Positions 12,179 through 25,079 of a stretch of 64,000 bases of DNA are shown one piece after another. The DNA is taken from assembly GCA_026874595.1 (NCBI GenBank), contig CM049322.1:31805340-31869339 (forward strand). Reading direction: 5' to 3'. A program made the translations under genes and the position numbers. This stretch comes from Sipunculus nudus. Taxonomy: Eukaryota > Annelida > Sipuncula > Golfingiida > Sipunculidae. Each line of letters starts with the position of its first letter. Position 1 is the first letter of the stretch. The notes under the pieces were generated by a model, which was given only the letters and a program-made list of their open reading frames with translations, was not told where the DNA came from and made no database searches.

Positions 12179-12754
12179 CCTTTACAATTACACAATTAGA
12201 AATAAAACAGGATTTATAACACAATAATACACCATTTTGATGTCATTCATTATAAATATAATACGAATAATAATGATTTAAAAACACACATTAAAAGTGT
12301 TGAAGTTAAGTGACATTATCAGTAGCTATATTATGAGTGTTCTTTGACACTATCAATTCAGTTTTGCTTTTTACAAAAGTTTCGGGCCTACAGCATCCCG
12401 GCACACAATCTCAGTCTCAGTCTACGGTTGTTTGATACCTTTATATAACTACGCGTGTTTGTAAACACAGTCCGTGTGTTTCTGTTTACCATAACAAGGC
12501 TGTCTAACCGGAAGTCTGAATGTGAGGCGCAAACGTGATGTTTTTTTTTGTATTACATGGAACATGTATTACATTTTTTAGGGCAAGTCAGTCAGGGCAT
12601 CTCCTAGTGTACACATGTTGTGGCCCGGCGATGCATATGCTGTGTTTATGTTTACACCTTTGGTTTAATGTTTTGAATAATTTCAAGGGAAAATTTTGGC
12701 AAGTACAAATTTATTTTAAAGAGAAAAATCTATTTTTCGTGTTTATTCAACATG

Positions 12755-12780
12755 CTTTATGGGTGATTGGGCCCCTTTAA
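12755..12780 (-). mobile_element. Solo end of the TTAA-type element
   Basis: GGTGATTGGGCCCCTTTAA is the reverse complement of the left terminus of the element at 15,678 (TTAAAGGGGCCCAATCACC). I could not find a partner end, so this is a truncated copy. Confidence 0.55.
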
Positions 12781-13469
12781 AGAATGTTTAACCAAATCGC
12801 TTTTGGTCTACCAACATGGAATGCCTATTTTTTTCTAAATTTGCAATTTATTGTTATGAGCTTTTCTAACTTTCAGACATTTTGAGACATCCTATAGCAG
12901 AGCACACATCGTAAATGTTAGAGCTTTACAAATCTCGCTTAATACCTGCAAGCTATTAAGTGAAATCATTCTTTTGGTCACCATGAACGCCGGACACGAA
13001 CCCGTGTTAAGAATGACCGGAAGTAGCTGTTTGCACAAGTAAATCCAGCAATGCCTTCTTCTGCCGTTTGCAGTCTCGTATAGTTCCGTATTGTGTGACT
13101 ACAGATGGCCTTTTTGGATTACGTTTGGCGTGTTTTTTTTATTATTATTCATCTGATAATATAGATGAGAAATTTTGGAAGTTCGGCATTTTGACACTGA
13201 CAAGAATAATTCAGACACTTCACAGTTTAAGCTCGTATACAGTCCCTCCAAAACTGATGAAAAGTATTCCCTTTGCTTTCGGTCTCAATCGTCATCATAA
13301 AGTTGCTTTTAAAACAATGTTTATAGGTTGTAAACATGATTCGGTAGCATGACACCAACAAAGACTTCCATCTTGTAAATAGAGGAACGCTTTGTATTGC
13401 GTCAAGTGAAGCTTTTATGTATGCACATTAAAACCAGCTTACATATCATGGAGATTATTATGGGAAAGG

Positions 13470-13471
<2 letters not shown>

Positions 13472-13516
<45 letters not shown>
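13472..13516. repeat. (TC)n microsatellite
   Basis: About 22 CT dinucleotides. Confidence 0.95.
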
Positions 13517-13520
<4 letters not shown>

Positions 13521-13844
13521 TCCCAAGCCCAAGAAATGGTTATAATCTCTCACAACTAGCACGGGATTCAGAAAAGTATAGGAATATTGGCATTACATGC
13601 TTCAAAGAACCTTATTAGAAACGGCAACGAAAGAGGCTAAGGCTGTTGCGTTACTTAAAATGTGGAAACATATAACGAGACAACAACGAAGAGTTTCGAG
13701 TTACTCTCGTTGTTTTCTCGTTTGATTCTCATTGTTTTCTCGTTAAAGTACACCTTACGAATGAGATAACGACAACACTATCAAACTTTCGAGTTCACCC
13801 CCCCCCCCCCCCCCAGGTTCGGTATATCACTCCTGCGGCCCTAG

Positions 13845-14105
13845 GTGTGTGTCATCCCCATTAATGTGTCAAACATCGTGGAAACCCCGAAAAGCGCACT
13901 CGTTTGTGAGTGAAACACGACTGGTTTGCACACACCCCATTAAGCCTGCAGAGCGCTCACCCTGGGTGGGGGCCGACCGTGAAAATTCTCACCACCTCGA
14001 CTTTGATTCGAACTCACGATCTCCCGACGTTGAGTCCTGCGCTCTTGCCCTGAGCCACAGAAGCCTGTATAACAGGTTCCTGTACTAGCGGATTGACCGG
14101 CTCGG
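13845..14105 (-). mobile_element. tRNA-derived SINE, family A
   Basis: Read on the minus strand, the head contains an A-box-like TGGCTCAGGGCAAGAG and a B-box-like GTGAGTTCGAATC at tRNA-like spacing, then a tail shared with 40,196-40,440 (CGCACTCGTTTGTGAGTGA, ATTAAGCCT..GAGCGCTCA). A (TA)n tract follows at 14,118-14,180. The tRNA portion is diverged and is not a functional tRNA gene. Confidence 0.7.
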
Positions 14106-14117
14106 AGGGCAACTTTA

Positions 14118-14118
14118 A

Positions 14119-14180
<62 letters not shown>
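14118..14180. repeat. (TA)n microsatellite
   Basis: A long AT tract abutting the 5' side of the SINE at 13,845-14,105. Confidence 0.95.
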
Positions 14181-14182
<2 letters not shown>

Positions 14183-15390
14183 CATAATAAATCTTATAAA
14201 ATGATTTCATTTATCACATAAACTTCCTCGAAAAAAATTCTCCGGCCAAACTCTTGGCTTCAGTACGATTTTTATGCATAACACCATACATATAATGGAC
14301 CTATATATTAATATATAGATAATACTGTAAGGGTTGCCGTGATTTTCGAGATCAATATGACCTACCACCTATCGTACCGAAACATATTTGTCAAAGTCAT
14401 CCAGACTCGGACACAAGGTAAAGTCAAAGACAGAACACTTACACATCAAATGTCTTCAGAGAAGTCTTATGACGGTAACATTGTACAAATAAGACATTCA
14501 ACTATGAAACATTATTTGACATCAGAAATGCTTGTCCAAAACCGTGCGTAACACGGGTAATCGCTAATGATTTTATAATGGTATATAAAACGACAAAATT
14601 TCGAGACATATTTTTTAACAGTGACCTTTATTTTGGGTATCCAAGGATGTCCCAAGGCCCTACCATGATATTACATTCCTAAGCCAAATGGTTATGATCT
14701 GTGTCCTGTTAATGGACGGTGTTTTCCCATGTTTGGGATGATTCCGGAATTTGTTGGAAAAGCATTAGTAGTCGAGGGCATATTACAATATCCGAAATCC
14801 GCCTTTGAACAGAGTTAACTTACTAAATTCTCTCCAGAACATTAACCAACGATTTTTGAATGACTGTAAGGCAGAAGACAGTGATTGTATCAGATTCATA
14901 ACTTTAATTTGCACAACAATAGAAAATTAAGTAGAATGGACCCTTCGTGCAAATAGGTCAATCTGGCCACAAGGATCATCCAGGTGGGGGGCCCGTGCCC
15001 AACGGATGCTTCAAAACAATCACTTATATCTCAGGAGTCATTCATCGGATTTACTCCAATTTTGATGCCGTGGAAAGCTGGTGGATAGCTTTATCATGTA
15101 CTGAACTTTTGTAGCACCACCATTTAACGCGTATCCGTTATGGGATTCTACATAAATATTTAAGGTAAATATTACACATATCACAGGAATGGTTTAAGCT
15201 TTTGGCCTGAAATTTTGCACAACCGCAGATCATGAATAATTTTTTTTGCATACATAAAGCAAGTGGCGCCACTGATAACCTGTAACTAGAATAGGTCTCC
15301 ATTTCCACTACTAGGCATCGGTACATGATATCTTATGTCCATAGATATGGGCTACAAGCATCACTTATGATTGATTCTCACAAGACACTT

Positions 15391-15560
15391 TTGGCAGAGT
15401 TGGGTCCGAGTACAATGAAAATACTCGAGTACGAGTACTGAGCACTTATAAAATACTCGAGTACAAGGATGAGTATTTAAGCTATTTTTATGATAGTACT
15501 CGAGTACGAGTACCGAGTACCCCAAATGTACTCATGAGTACTGTAATGAGTACTCTTAGC
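15391..15560. repeat. Cluster of TACTCGAGTAC/GAGTACGAGTAC motifs
   Basis: Begins CAGAGTTGGGTCCGAGTAC and contains repeated ACTCGAGTACGAGTAC units with an internal palindrome. It looks like one end of a degraded DNA transposon; CAGAGTTGGG-type ends occur in hAT elements. Superfamily assignment is a guess. Confidence 0.45.
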
Positions 15561-15677
15561 AGTAAAACCTAAGACGTGGAGTGAAAATAAACCAATTTCT
15601 TTTGTCTGATATTATACTTTGTGAAGCATATGAAATGTGTACTCAATCTGTTCATTTTATATGTAACTAATCAAAAA

Positions 15678-16166
15678 TTAAAGGGGCCCAATCACCTATC
15701 AGACCTTTATAAACTAAAGGTGATCAACTGGAGCTTTTATAAAAAAAATAGGCCAGAAAACGCCGATATCACCGCACAGAGGGTATTTGTTTTGTTTATA
15801 TCAACGTGTTTATAATTTGTGAGGGCCTGCCAAAATAATCAAAAGAAATTCAACAAGGGCATCTGGCAACAAGTCTGATACGTCAGAGCTTTGCAAGTTG
15901 CGTTTTGCAACAAGTGACCTTTCTGTCTCCCCATATATTCAAATTACGACCTTGGTTTACATGTTTTTTCCTGTTTTTCAACATTGCATTGTTTACAAAC
16001 ATGTTGTTGATAAATAAGTTCATACATCCTTCACGAAGGCCTTATAATAACTCTTCACAACCAAAATTATCCTTAGATCATTAATATATATATATATATA
16101 TATATAGAGGAAGCCAGAAATCGCATAAATTCTTTGTCATAAATTAGGTGATTTGGGCACCCTTAA
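15678..16166. mobile_element. 489-bp TTAA-flanked MITE (piggyBac-like)
   Basis: The left end reads TTAAAGGGGCCCAATCACCT. The right end is TTAGGTGATTTGGGCACCCTTAA, whose reverse complement matches the left end apart from a few substitutions. Both ends coincide with TTAA, the target duplication typical of piggyBac-class elements. The interior contains a (TA)n run near 16,084-16,106 and no transposase. Confidence 0.7.
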
Positions 16167-16387
16167 GAGTCATAAGAGTTGCTTTACTTTTAAATAAGAA
16201 TAATTATTTTGACAAATCTGATAATTATTGTGAGATTTTATTATAAATCCAAAATCCAAAAAATTGCTGATTAAAAAAATTATAAATAGTTTTGTGGATA
16301 GCCATTGTTATAATTAGAAAACAATATCTCACCCACGCTTATACTTGAATAAATATAATATTAGCTTAATTATAGATTTTCATTTAG

Positions 16388-16388
<1 letters not shown>

Positions 16389-16428
<40 letters not shown>

Positions 16429-16528
16429 CTCTGAAGAAAAACAACACTGTTAATTCACAACAGACTGTTTCACGGGATGCGACCCGATCATCAGGTGAAT
16501 GTGGTTAGAATCGGAGGGTAACACTACC

Positions 16529-16576
<48 letters not shown>
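16389..16576. repeat. (TA)n / unique / (TA)n composite
   Basis: Two AT tracts (16,389-16,426 and 16,534-16,576) enclose a 105-bp segment with GTTTCACGGGATGCGACCC and ATCATCAGGTGAATG. A similar GTTTCGTGCGCACTGCGTGG..CTCATCAGGTGACTG occurs at 26,135-26,180, also next to (TA)n. This suggests a dispersed element with AT termini. Confidence 0.5.
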
Positions 16577-16579
<3 letters not shown>

Positions 16580-17028
16580 GATACCGAGTACATGTCAGCT
16601 AGGGTCACTGACTATGAGTTTGACTTAGTGTACCAGGACTAAGTCTCACACATTATGTAACAAGGATGAGTTGGGCAGAGGGCATAGAACACCAGCAGGA
16701 ATACGGAAGGTCTTGTAATAGGCATTAGCCTGATGAAGTCTATTATAACTGGCCGGTCTCCAGTGATTAGGGGTTTCATCTTTATGTTAGAAATCTCTCG
16801 GCCACAAACAAACAAACAAACAAACAAGCACACATAACACCTATAATTGAGTGTGCATCAATAATTTGGATGGGGGTTTCATTTTATCTAGCAGGCCCGG
16901 ATCTAATACACACATTCATTTTAGTCTTTGAATGGTTGAGCAACTGGATGATCTGCTACTTCTTCCCAATATTATGTTAATGCTATGTGCATGAAATTAG
17001 TGTTTGATTCCCCGAAACAAACAATGTT

Positions 17029-17033
<5 letters not shown>

Positions 17034-17070
<37 letters not shown>

Positions 17071-17091
17071 ATATGTATGTATCACCTGTGT

Positions 17092-17131
<40 letters not shown>
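17034..17131. repeat. Two (TA)n tracts
   Basis: Tracts at 17,034-17,066 and 17,095-17,131, separated by a short unique segment. Confidence 0.9.
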
Positions 17132-17137
<6 letters not shown>

Positions 17138-17931
17138 TATTATATGTGCATATACTTAAAACTCAACAATACTCATAAAAATAATCTTTTTTTTATGTGG
17201 TTTTGTGTATATTACAGAGCCTAAAATGGGTCTACCTATCCCCCAGAGAAGGAGAAAATGATGAAACAAGAAAGAGAGATGTAGAGACACACAATGTAGG
17301 AAGACACAAAGATTATGTTTACGAAAAATGCTAGAAAAAACAACCAAGGGATATTGTCCATCGCCATCTAGTGGAAGTAAATAAACACTTAAACAGAAGT
17401 GTTAAATTAACATATTACACAAAGCAGTATGATTAATAGAAGACAATAAAAAGAAAGGCTTTGTGTATAGGCCTACAAGGAGAAAAATAGTCTACCGCCG
17501 CGTTCGTTTACACTGTGCCAAAGTAGTCAAGAGAGAGGTAGACTATATTCTCGTGTGAGGGGTTTAATGACGACAACACGTGCGACGTCAACGATTGGCA
17601 ATACAACGCAGTATATTGGTTGGTAAAAGAGGGAAGAGATCAAACTTGACAAACTTGATACCTGAGGCCTAGGTGAAATGATATACCACATACACATGCA
17701 GGCAATCTTACCCAGTCAGTTGTGTCAGAGCCCATATTACTCATCAGCCGGTGACTAGATTTAAGAGTTTCCTGCCATGGTGTTATTTCTATGATGTGCA
17801 ATATCCAGCTTTCTCTCCCTGAACATATGTATAATATGTTTGCGCAGGATCTCTAAAACTTGTATTTCCTTACCTAAACAAGCAATATCAACGGAGCAGC
17901 TAGGAAGTAATATATGCAAAGGTGAACTTAC

Positions 17932-18010
17932 CGATCACAGGCGTACGATTCGGAGATCCATCAGACGATAAACACACAATACGTGTATTTAACTGAGCTA
18001 GGAAATACAC
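17932..18010 (-). other. Possible gene A non-coding exon 1
   Basis: On the minus strand a strong donor (GATCG|GTAAGT, exon end 17,932) closes a segment lying about 30-110 bases downstream of a TATATA box. No coding start is needed because exon 2 carries the signal-peptide ATG. The upstream boundary is inferred from the TATA distance only. The exon could belong to an unrelated transcript; cDNA would decide. Confidence 0.35.
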
Positions 18011-18039
18011 GAACGTTGCCCCTAGTCGCTTGTCCTGGC

Positions 18040-18056
18040 TATATACGCCAATTGGT
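18040..18056 (-). promoter_or_regulatory. Candidate TATA box with CCAAT motif
   Basis: Minus-strand order is CACCAATTGGCGTATATAGCC: a CCAAT motif (inside a CCAATTGG palindrome) a few bases upstream of TATATA. A TATA box here would start transcription near 18,010 and feed the donor at 17,932. The CCAAT box is unusually close to the TATA box, which weakens the call. Confidence 0.35.
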
Positions 18057-18226
18057 GAAAATAAGGTTCACAGTGGAATCATTGAACTGTCGTAACCACC
18101 CAGGCTGCGCTTCCTACGGTGGTTCTGTATTATCCTTTGGAACCATTGATTAGGAGATAATAGTTAGTACAAATACATGTCGGTTGTTGTATTTTTCAGT
18201 TGGATAAAACAAACTGTCAGATTATA

Positions 18227-18428
18227 CAGGGGCGGACCTAAGATGTTTGAATGGGGAGGGTCCGACCCAGGAAGACTAAAAGAATACATAAAAATGTCCT
18301 CTGGTCAGGAAAGGAGGGGTTAAGATCGAAGAATTTGGTTTGAAACCTTGAAAAAGGTTATTTTGGCTCAAAAAGGGAGGGGGGTTTCCGGATCCCCTGC
18401 CCCCCCCCCCTTGTTCCGCGGCCGTTAC
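18227..18428 (+). mobile_element. CAGGGGCGGACC-family MITE remnant
   Basis: Shares the start CAGGGGCGGA with the copy at 3402, the GACCCAGGAAGACTAAA-type interior and a C-rich end with GTTCCGCGGCCG. A more diverged relative spans about 19,185-19,470. Confidence 0.5.
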
Positions 18429-21400
18429 ATTCTGATCTGGCATGATATTACTGCTTATCATCAAATTTCATCACAAGGATCATTCACCAGGTATCATGAG
18501 CGGTTTATCTGGATATTATGATGGGAGTCGGATACTAGCTTTCTTGTTCATTTGTTGTCGGGACCTGGTCTTCCTCGATCTTCTTTGTCACACCTTCTTT
18601 TTAAACAATCAAGTCTTATACCGTAACATACGTTTTATAACCAATATATATACAGAGAGGCAAGACACTAATATATTAGTGCTTAAATTACATATATGGT
18701 TGCTATTACTGATATTTTCAATGGGACCTTATGCAAAATAACGGACCAGGTCCTTTTGGACCATTACTTTGAAATGACTGTATAGATTTAACGATTATTG
18801 AAAGAAAGTGCAGTAACGTAAAAAAGTAGCAGTGTCATGTATAGCGAAGATGTAGCGAAGATGCTAAATATATATTTGATTAAAATTGAAATTTAATACT
18901 TATAACAGGAATTCGGTCCACCTTTGTTCGCAATGTTCTCTGTAACCGCTTTGCGTAAGACACTGCTATACCTCATTTTAAGGTTACTGTTCCCGCAGTG
19001 ACCTCGCTGATATGAGAATAAATTATTTTAATGTACACGTCATTTTGAATGGTTCATGCGTGTTTTATGATTTGTGTAGAGGTTATCATCGAAAAAAGCC
19101 CAACTGCCATGGGCAAAGGCAAAAATGCCTGTGCTGTCGACTCCAGCGCAGGATTAAGGACTATTTTGCACATGAATAACCTCTGCTTTCAGTGACGGAT
19201 TTAAGCAAATGTGGCCTGACATTGACCAAGGCTCTGATCCAGGTGCGTTGGTCAGTAAATTTGAAAAAAAAAAAAAACATATGACTCTCGCTTTATGAAA
19301 AGGAAGGGGTCAACCCAGAAGGATTAATGACAAAACCCAATACAAGGTCCCCATATCCTGAAACGGGGTGGCATTTGGATTGTAGCGGGGTCCAGGCCTC
19401 AAATTTGGTTTGATATTCGATTAATAAAAGGTTGCGGCGGGCTGGAATCTCCCCTTGGGTCCGTTTCTGCTACTTACATGGTGTGCACATATCCGTTGCT
19501 TTCCTCAGGAACAGTTTCCATGTCTTTAAACGTACATTTAATTCATCTTTCATGTCTTCCTCACATAAATTTTGATATGTCCGACAAATGTAAATGTCAC
19601 AGATCATTGAAAACTTGAATGCCCTTGCTTCCTATTCCGGTTCGCAAATGTAATCATAATCACTGACTAGGTCGTCAAGGTAAACATACCGTGATATGAA
19701 TTTCTTGCCACGAGCACATCGCCACAAAATAAATGTTGAACAAAAATATTGAGACAGTATCCCACTGAAAATCTATATTTTCCTTTTACATTTGGACAAA
19801 AAAAATAAGCCAACATTCCACATCTCAGTTAATACAAATTATTTTAGCTATTTTTAATCATAACTTTAATATGTGATTTAAATCCAATTACTTAAATCAC
19901 CACTTATATAAGCAAGGGATGATAAATAGTATTTTTTCCTCATGAGATTTTCGGGCGGACGGAAAAAGTCAGTACACTCACAGGTACTCTTGAGATCAAA
20001 AGGTAGTACTCCTTTGCACGCATCCGGTGTGAAACCGCCTTAATAAACCAAATGGTTGAAGTTAATGGCATCAATATTTTCATAAGTTTGACTTGACTTA
20101 GTTGACCTCGCTTGTTAAACCACAATATTGATCCTCAACAGAACATCAATTTCAGTATTTTAATGTTCGCTTCTTAAAATATTTAAATTGCATTAATGTG
20201 TTAAACCAGGCTTGCATAGAAATATTTTAGCTCAGCTCGTCTTTAACCAGCAGGAATCACCAGTTACCGGCTCTGAACTGCATGTACAGAGTCACCAGTA
20301 AAAAGGAAGTTCTGCGTCAGCAATAAACAGCGGTAAGCTGATCAACTCTGATGCTGTATTAAGACTCGGGGACCATTTTATATAAACGTAAAGGTACTTT
20401 GATTAGGAGGTTACTTTCCATAATGTCTTAAAACCTGTACGTCACCATGTTCAGCCTTTACTTAATTTGCGAGAGGATGTTAACTCCATGCAGGCTTTGA
20501 AAAAAAAAGTTAGTTCCTCAGTGGCCAGCAGTTGTCACCACCAATGGTTTATACATAGTGGCGTTATTATATATAGCCCAAGGGGGGCCCGTACGGTGAG
20601 TAGAATCAGTATTTCACAACGTGCCCGCAAGGTTCCCTTACGATTTTCACTGGTGCCGGTTCAATTTTTACTCGCCGTATGGGCGCCATGGTAATTAGCC
20701 GTCTTTGCTAAATCCCCCCGGTGTTGACCTGTACGATTTTCCAGGTAATTTTCTTGACAATATTCGTTCGGGCGGCACCGTGCGATAGCCTTAGGGTCCC
20801 CTAAAGAGCCCTGTGCGATATGTCGAATGGCTGCCGTGCGGGGCTCGATTGTTTACCTTGCGATGTAAGTTTTGCCCGTGCGATATCCTCATGGTGCCCT
20901 CAATCTGAGCTGTTTGATATATAAATGCAGCATTTCTCGGGAAAAACAATTTATTAGCCTGAGTCCCCTTAATTAATTTATATTGATCTGAAAAATAAAA
21001 AAATCATCATAGTATGTTTTTGTTTTACGTTTGTGTATAACTGTTTATCAATGTCAACATAAGGCGTCGCTATAGGGTCAAATTTTCGAGTAACACCATA
21101 TATAATAATACAATAATTAAATGCCTCTCGAAAACGAGTCCACGATAAGATCCTCTTTTTTTGCATTCCGTCTCATCAACATCTTCGCAGCTTGATGTAT
21201 CCAACTCGACTTGCACTTTTCTTTATTTCCCCTTTTTTATTCTTTGGTTTTATGTTTAACAGCTATATATAAAGCAAAAAATACCCTTACGGTGCAAGCG
21301 ATCGCCGGCCGGGTGTCCAACGGTCAACGGCCGGGCACTAACAGTGTAATTGCTTCATGTATTGAACTAGCCGCCTGCAGCGACGAAACGCCATGAACCG

Positions 21401-21993
21401 TTAACGGACGGCTGTTTCGTCACCTTCCTAAATGTAGTGATAAGTGGTGTTTGAACACGATACGATCTCATTTTCCGGAAGAGGTAGTTGTATTGTCAGT
21501 TTTATGGATGGGGTGACATTAAAACTACATCACGATAGCAAAAGTATCTTATTTTCAATACACGTGCAACATATTGGCAACTGTAAGTGCATTTTATTTA
21601 AGTTAATGTGTATTTTGGTGTAGGAAGACACGGGTCGTACTGTTCATAACCGCCATGACAGAAGCAGTAAGAATTTATACGTAGCGGCGACAATACTTTG
21701 TGTACTTGTCCCGTTTTATAAGGGTTTCAGACATAATCAAACCTCATGGAAATTAGCTTATCATAACAGAATTTCGTCTGTAAAAAATGAGATACCCGAG
21801 ATACGTTGGGTTTTCTCCCTTTTATAGACACTATTCATACTGAGCTTAGAATTGCACCCAAGTGCATACATGGGGTGGTGACTAGAATGTACTCTCAGAT
21901 ATATTCAGCATTTTAGTCACTTGGTGACTAGTATAGAACCCGTACGGTAACCTAACGGTTCCCAGACGGCCCCCTGACCATCCAATTTTTGGA

Positions 21994-22011
21994 GGTCACC
22001 GTACGGTGACC
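21994..22011. repeat. Perfect 18-bp palindrome GGTCACCGTACGGTGACC
   Basis: The two half-sites are perfectly complementary. Related CCGTACGGT motifs occur at about 20,589 and 21,948. Confidence 0.8.
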
Positions 22012-23458
22012 GTAGATTATGTGAATGCAAACAACGTGAGATGAAAAAAATTATGGTGACACTACGGTCTGGAAAACCAATGGCAACCCGCCGGGCTGAA
22101 AAAAAAAAAAAACGCACGGCGCCTGGTCTAAATGTAAACGTACATATAAGCATGTACATACCCTGTAGAAGTATTGCAAATTCCTAAACTTCACTCAATC
22201 ATCATGGTCGCTGGAGAATTGAAAATCTCTACATCGATAATAACCTATAATTTGTCTATTTATCATAAAATTTAAGGGACTTAATCAACTACGGAGCATG
22301 TTGAATTAACAGGAAAAATCTTCTCTTTTCAATAAAATGTTACCTGCCAAAACCCTGAAACCACTGGCTTACTCCTGTTTACGAGTGTTTAAAAAAATGG
22401 ACCAGGCACGATCACAAGTGCCAACATAAACATAGCGTGAACGCCACCTGCGGTTTACGATTTCCTTCAGACATACAACCGGAGTTTCACAACACTTCAC
22501 GTTCATGTTTCGCTCCCTGTTTGGGATCTGCCGGCATAAACAAAATTGAACCACCAGTCATATGGCCTTATTGTAATTTTCGACAAACGTGGACCGTGTT
22601 TACCCACGTCGAACCATAAAAATGTATAACAGATGAAGGGGAGCACTGTACGGAAGCATATTGCTGCCACCTGGTAAAAGAAAAAATAAATTATTCATCC
22701 ATTACGTAGGACATACTATCTCGTACGTACGTCATAATAAATCTTACGGATCTGATTATATTTATTTATTTATTTATTTATATCATAAATCTAATTCTTA
22801 GACAGATCAATTATGAATATAAGAAAATTAGGCTATTTGGTAGCTGTACCTCTTGTTTTCAATTTGGCAAAGGCAATATGTTTTATTACTAACATTGCGA
22901 CGGGCTTAGTATTATAAAATCATACGCTGCCAACAGAATGTATTCACTTATCTAAAAATGAAAGTTCTGTATATGACTGGCAAACAACGATTTGATTTAT
23001 TTCCCTTCCTTGAAATATTCAGAAACGAAGACACAAAAAAAAATTATAAATCGAATAGTATTTAAATCTAAAATGTATATAAATAAATTAAAATATGTTT
23101 ATATATATATATTAATTAAATAATCTACAGGTTTCCTAGAATAAACAACTACTTGATTGCTTTATGGTATTACACCAGAGCTTTATAATTATATAAATAA
23201 AGAGGATTCCAGTTTCGTCAGACATTTTTACGGCTACGTAGTTTCGCGCAACATGTAAAGAGCTTTATACATTTGCTGAAGAGTGCCAGCGAACAGCGGT
23301 CATCAGCTTGCTTTGGGTAGGTTCTCTATTAGACAGCGCTGGTATAGGGTTGAACAGATGACGGACTCCACTGGTAACCGTGCCCGGCTTCCTACAAGGG
23401 ACCTGGCACCCGCACTAAAGAGAAACCGGTGTAAGTGCTGGCTGAAATACAGAATCGA

Positions 23459-23467
23459 GTATATATA

Positions 23468-23564
<97 letters not shown>
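23459..23564. repeat. Long (TA)n microsatellite
   Basis: About 100 bp of AT with a few TTT/AAA interruptions. Confidence 0.95.
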
Positions 23565-23566
<2 letters not shown>

Positions 23567-24980
23567 CAACTTGGGTCTGTATTTAACGATTTAAGGTATC
23601 AATTAAAAATATGAAAAACAAGAATAGGACTGACACAGGAGCTGTATGAATGATCACATTTTATTTTGGCACCAAAAAAACAGGGAAAACCCGCTATGTC
23701 ATCCATTTGCGGACCGTGAAAGAGAACAGGCGAGAACAAGGAGAATTATCGTGTGCGTGTTGTTATTGCTTTTTTTCTGGGGGGGGGGGGGGTTGGAGAG
23801 AACATATATGCGAACGAAGCGTTTAACACACGGAAAGTTTATACATGCAAGGAACAAGTTAGACTTCGGACTCTGGCACACAACTTGTACCGACACAGCG
23901 AAATGCTCCTTCGTCTACTGATCACGGGAATGGCGTTATCTACAACCAACTCGACATTGGTTTTCCAGCCTGGCTGACCTGCGTCCTCTCTTCTGGACTC
24001 GTTAAAGAAATTTCACTCTCGATGGTTGTACCTTGTCGCTTATGATCATGTAAGTTTTATTTACACTTTGCTAATGAGCATGAATCAGTTTTTGTAACAT
24101 TTAATCTGACTACTTATCACTACCGACACCTTTGTGTTGTTGATATTTGTGCTTATGAATGTTTATTGTGTTTAATTGACTTATATTGAAGCTTTAACAA
24201 AGCATAAGTTCTCTCCAATATCATGCGTCTTTTTGTAATGGATAGCCTTCGGGTTTATTACTACCGAGATAGCCTCATGCATATGTTCTGTGTAATGACT
24301 ATATATATACACACACACACACACATATATATATATTATTTTGTGTTCACTGTGCCTTCACTGCATGCGTGTCTTTGTATTGGATAGGCTTCGGATTTAT
24401 TACTACCAAGATAGCCTCATGCATTTTTCTGTCTGTTTTATATTATGTTCACTATGCCTTCACTGTGTCAAGCTATAAGTAATTTGGATATAATTCCACA
24501 TTTGCCTACTGTATTGTATTATATGTGTCCGTATGTCTGTCTGTCCGTTCGTTCACAGGGCACAAACTGTTACCTTGAATTAGGTAATTTTAATGTAGTT
24601 TCTTGCAAGGGTTTGTTTGTACTTTTGTTGGAGGCTGCTTTAAAAAAATTACAGTCAACAAATATGAATAAAATTTTGTGAGTGTATAAAGTGTATAACA
24701 AACCTCTATATACATACTTGAAGAACCCTTTAGTAAATAATAAAGCATAGCATTATTGGATTCTCACAAGCTGTGCCCCGAAAACATTGCCACGAAAGAG
24801 TAAAGAGTCAAGAATATTAACGAAAATAGAATAAATATCTTTAATACTTTGATTACACAGCAAATGCAATGGTTCTTTTTCATTACCCCATATATATATA
24901 TATATGGAGTAAGGCGCCGTTTTCAATCGTTGGTTAAACGGAATGTTCGTAGACAGCTAATGATTAATTTGACTGTTTTT

Positions 24981-25009
24981 AGCTCAGCTGACTGAAAGTC
25001 ATCTGAGCT
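24981..25009 (+). repeat. Stem-loop head of a dispersed repeat
   Basis: AGCTCAGCTGACT-GAA-AGTCATCTGAGCT forms a 13-bp stem with one mismatch. It is followed by CTTTGTCCG and pyrimidine-rich TCCGTCTGACCGTCTGTCC repeats, then the tandem-family sequence. A degraded version occurs near 38,485-38,580. Confidence 0.65.
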
Positions 25010-25079
25010 ATAGCGATCACTCTTTGTCCGTTTTCCGTCTATCTCTCCGTCTGACCGTCTGTCCCTCTGTCCGTCCGTT

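Larger units (their letters stand above)
7918..17931 (-). other. Gene A intron 1, repeat-rich
   Basis: About 10 kb between the proposed leader exon and the signal-peptide exon. It contains long (TA)n tracts, a SINE copy, a foldback element, a 489-bp TTAA element, a TACTCGAGTAC cluster and two GC-richer patches of unknown origin (8360-8640 and 9040-9330). No coding exon was recognised on either strand. Confidence 0.4.

Noticed and set aside
18442-18741. 99-codon hydrophobic frame
   Set aside because: Composition is what AT-rich DNA gives by chance. There are no splice sites or domain, and no flanking exons.
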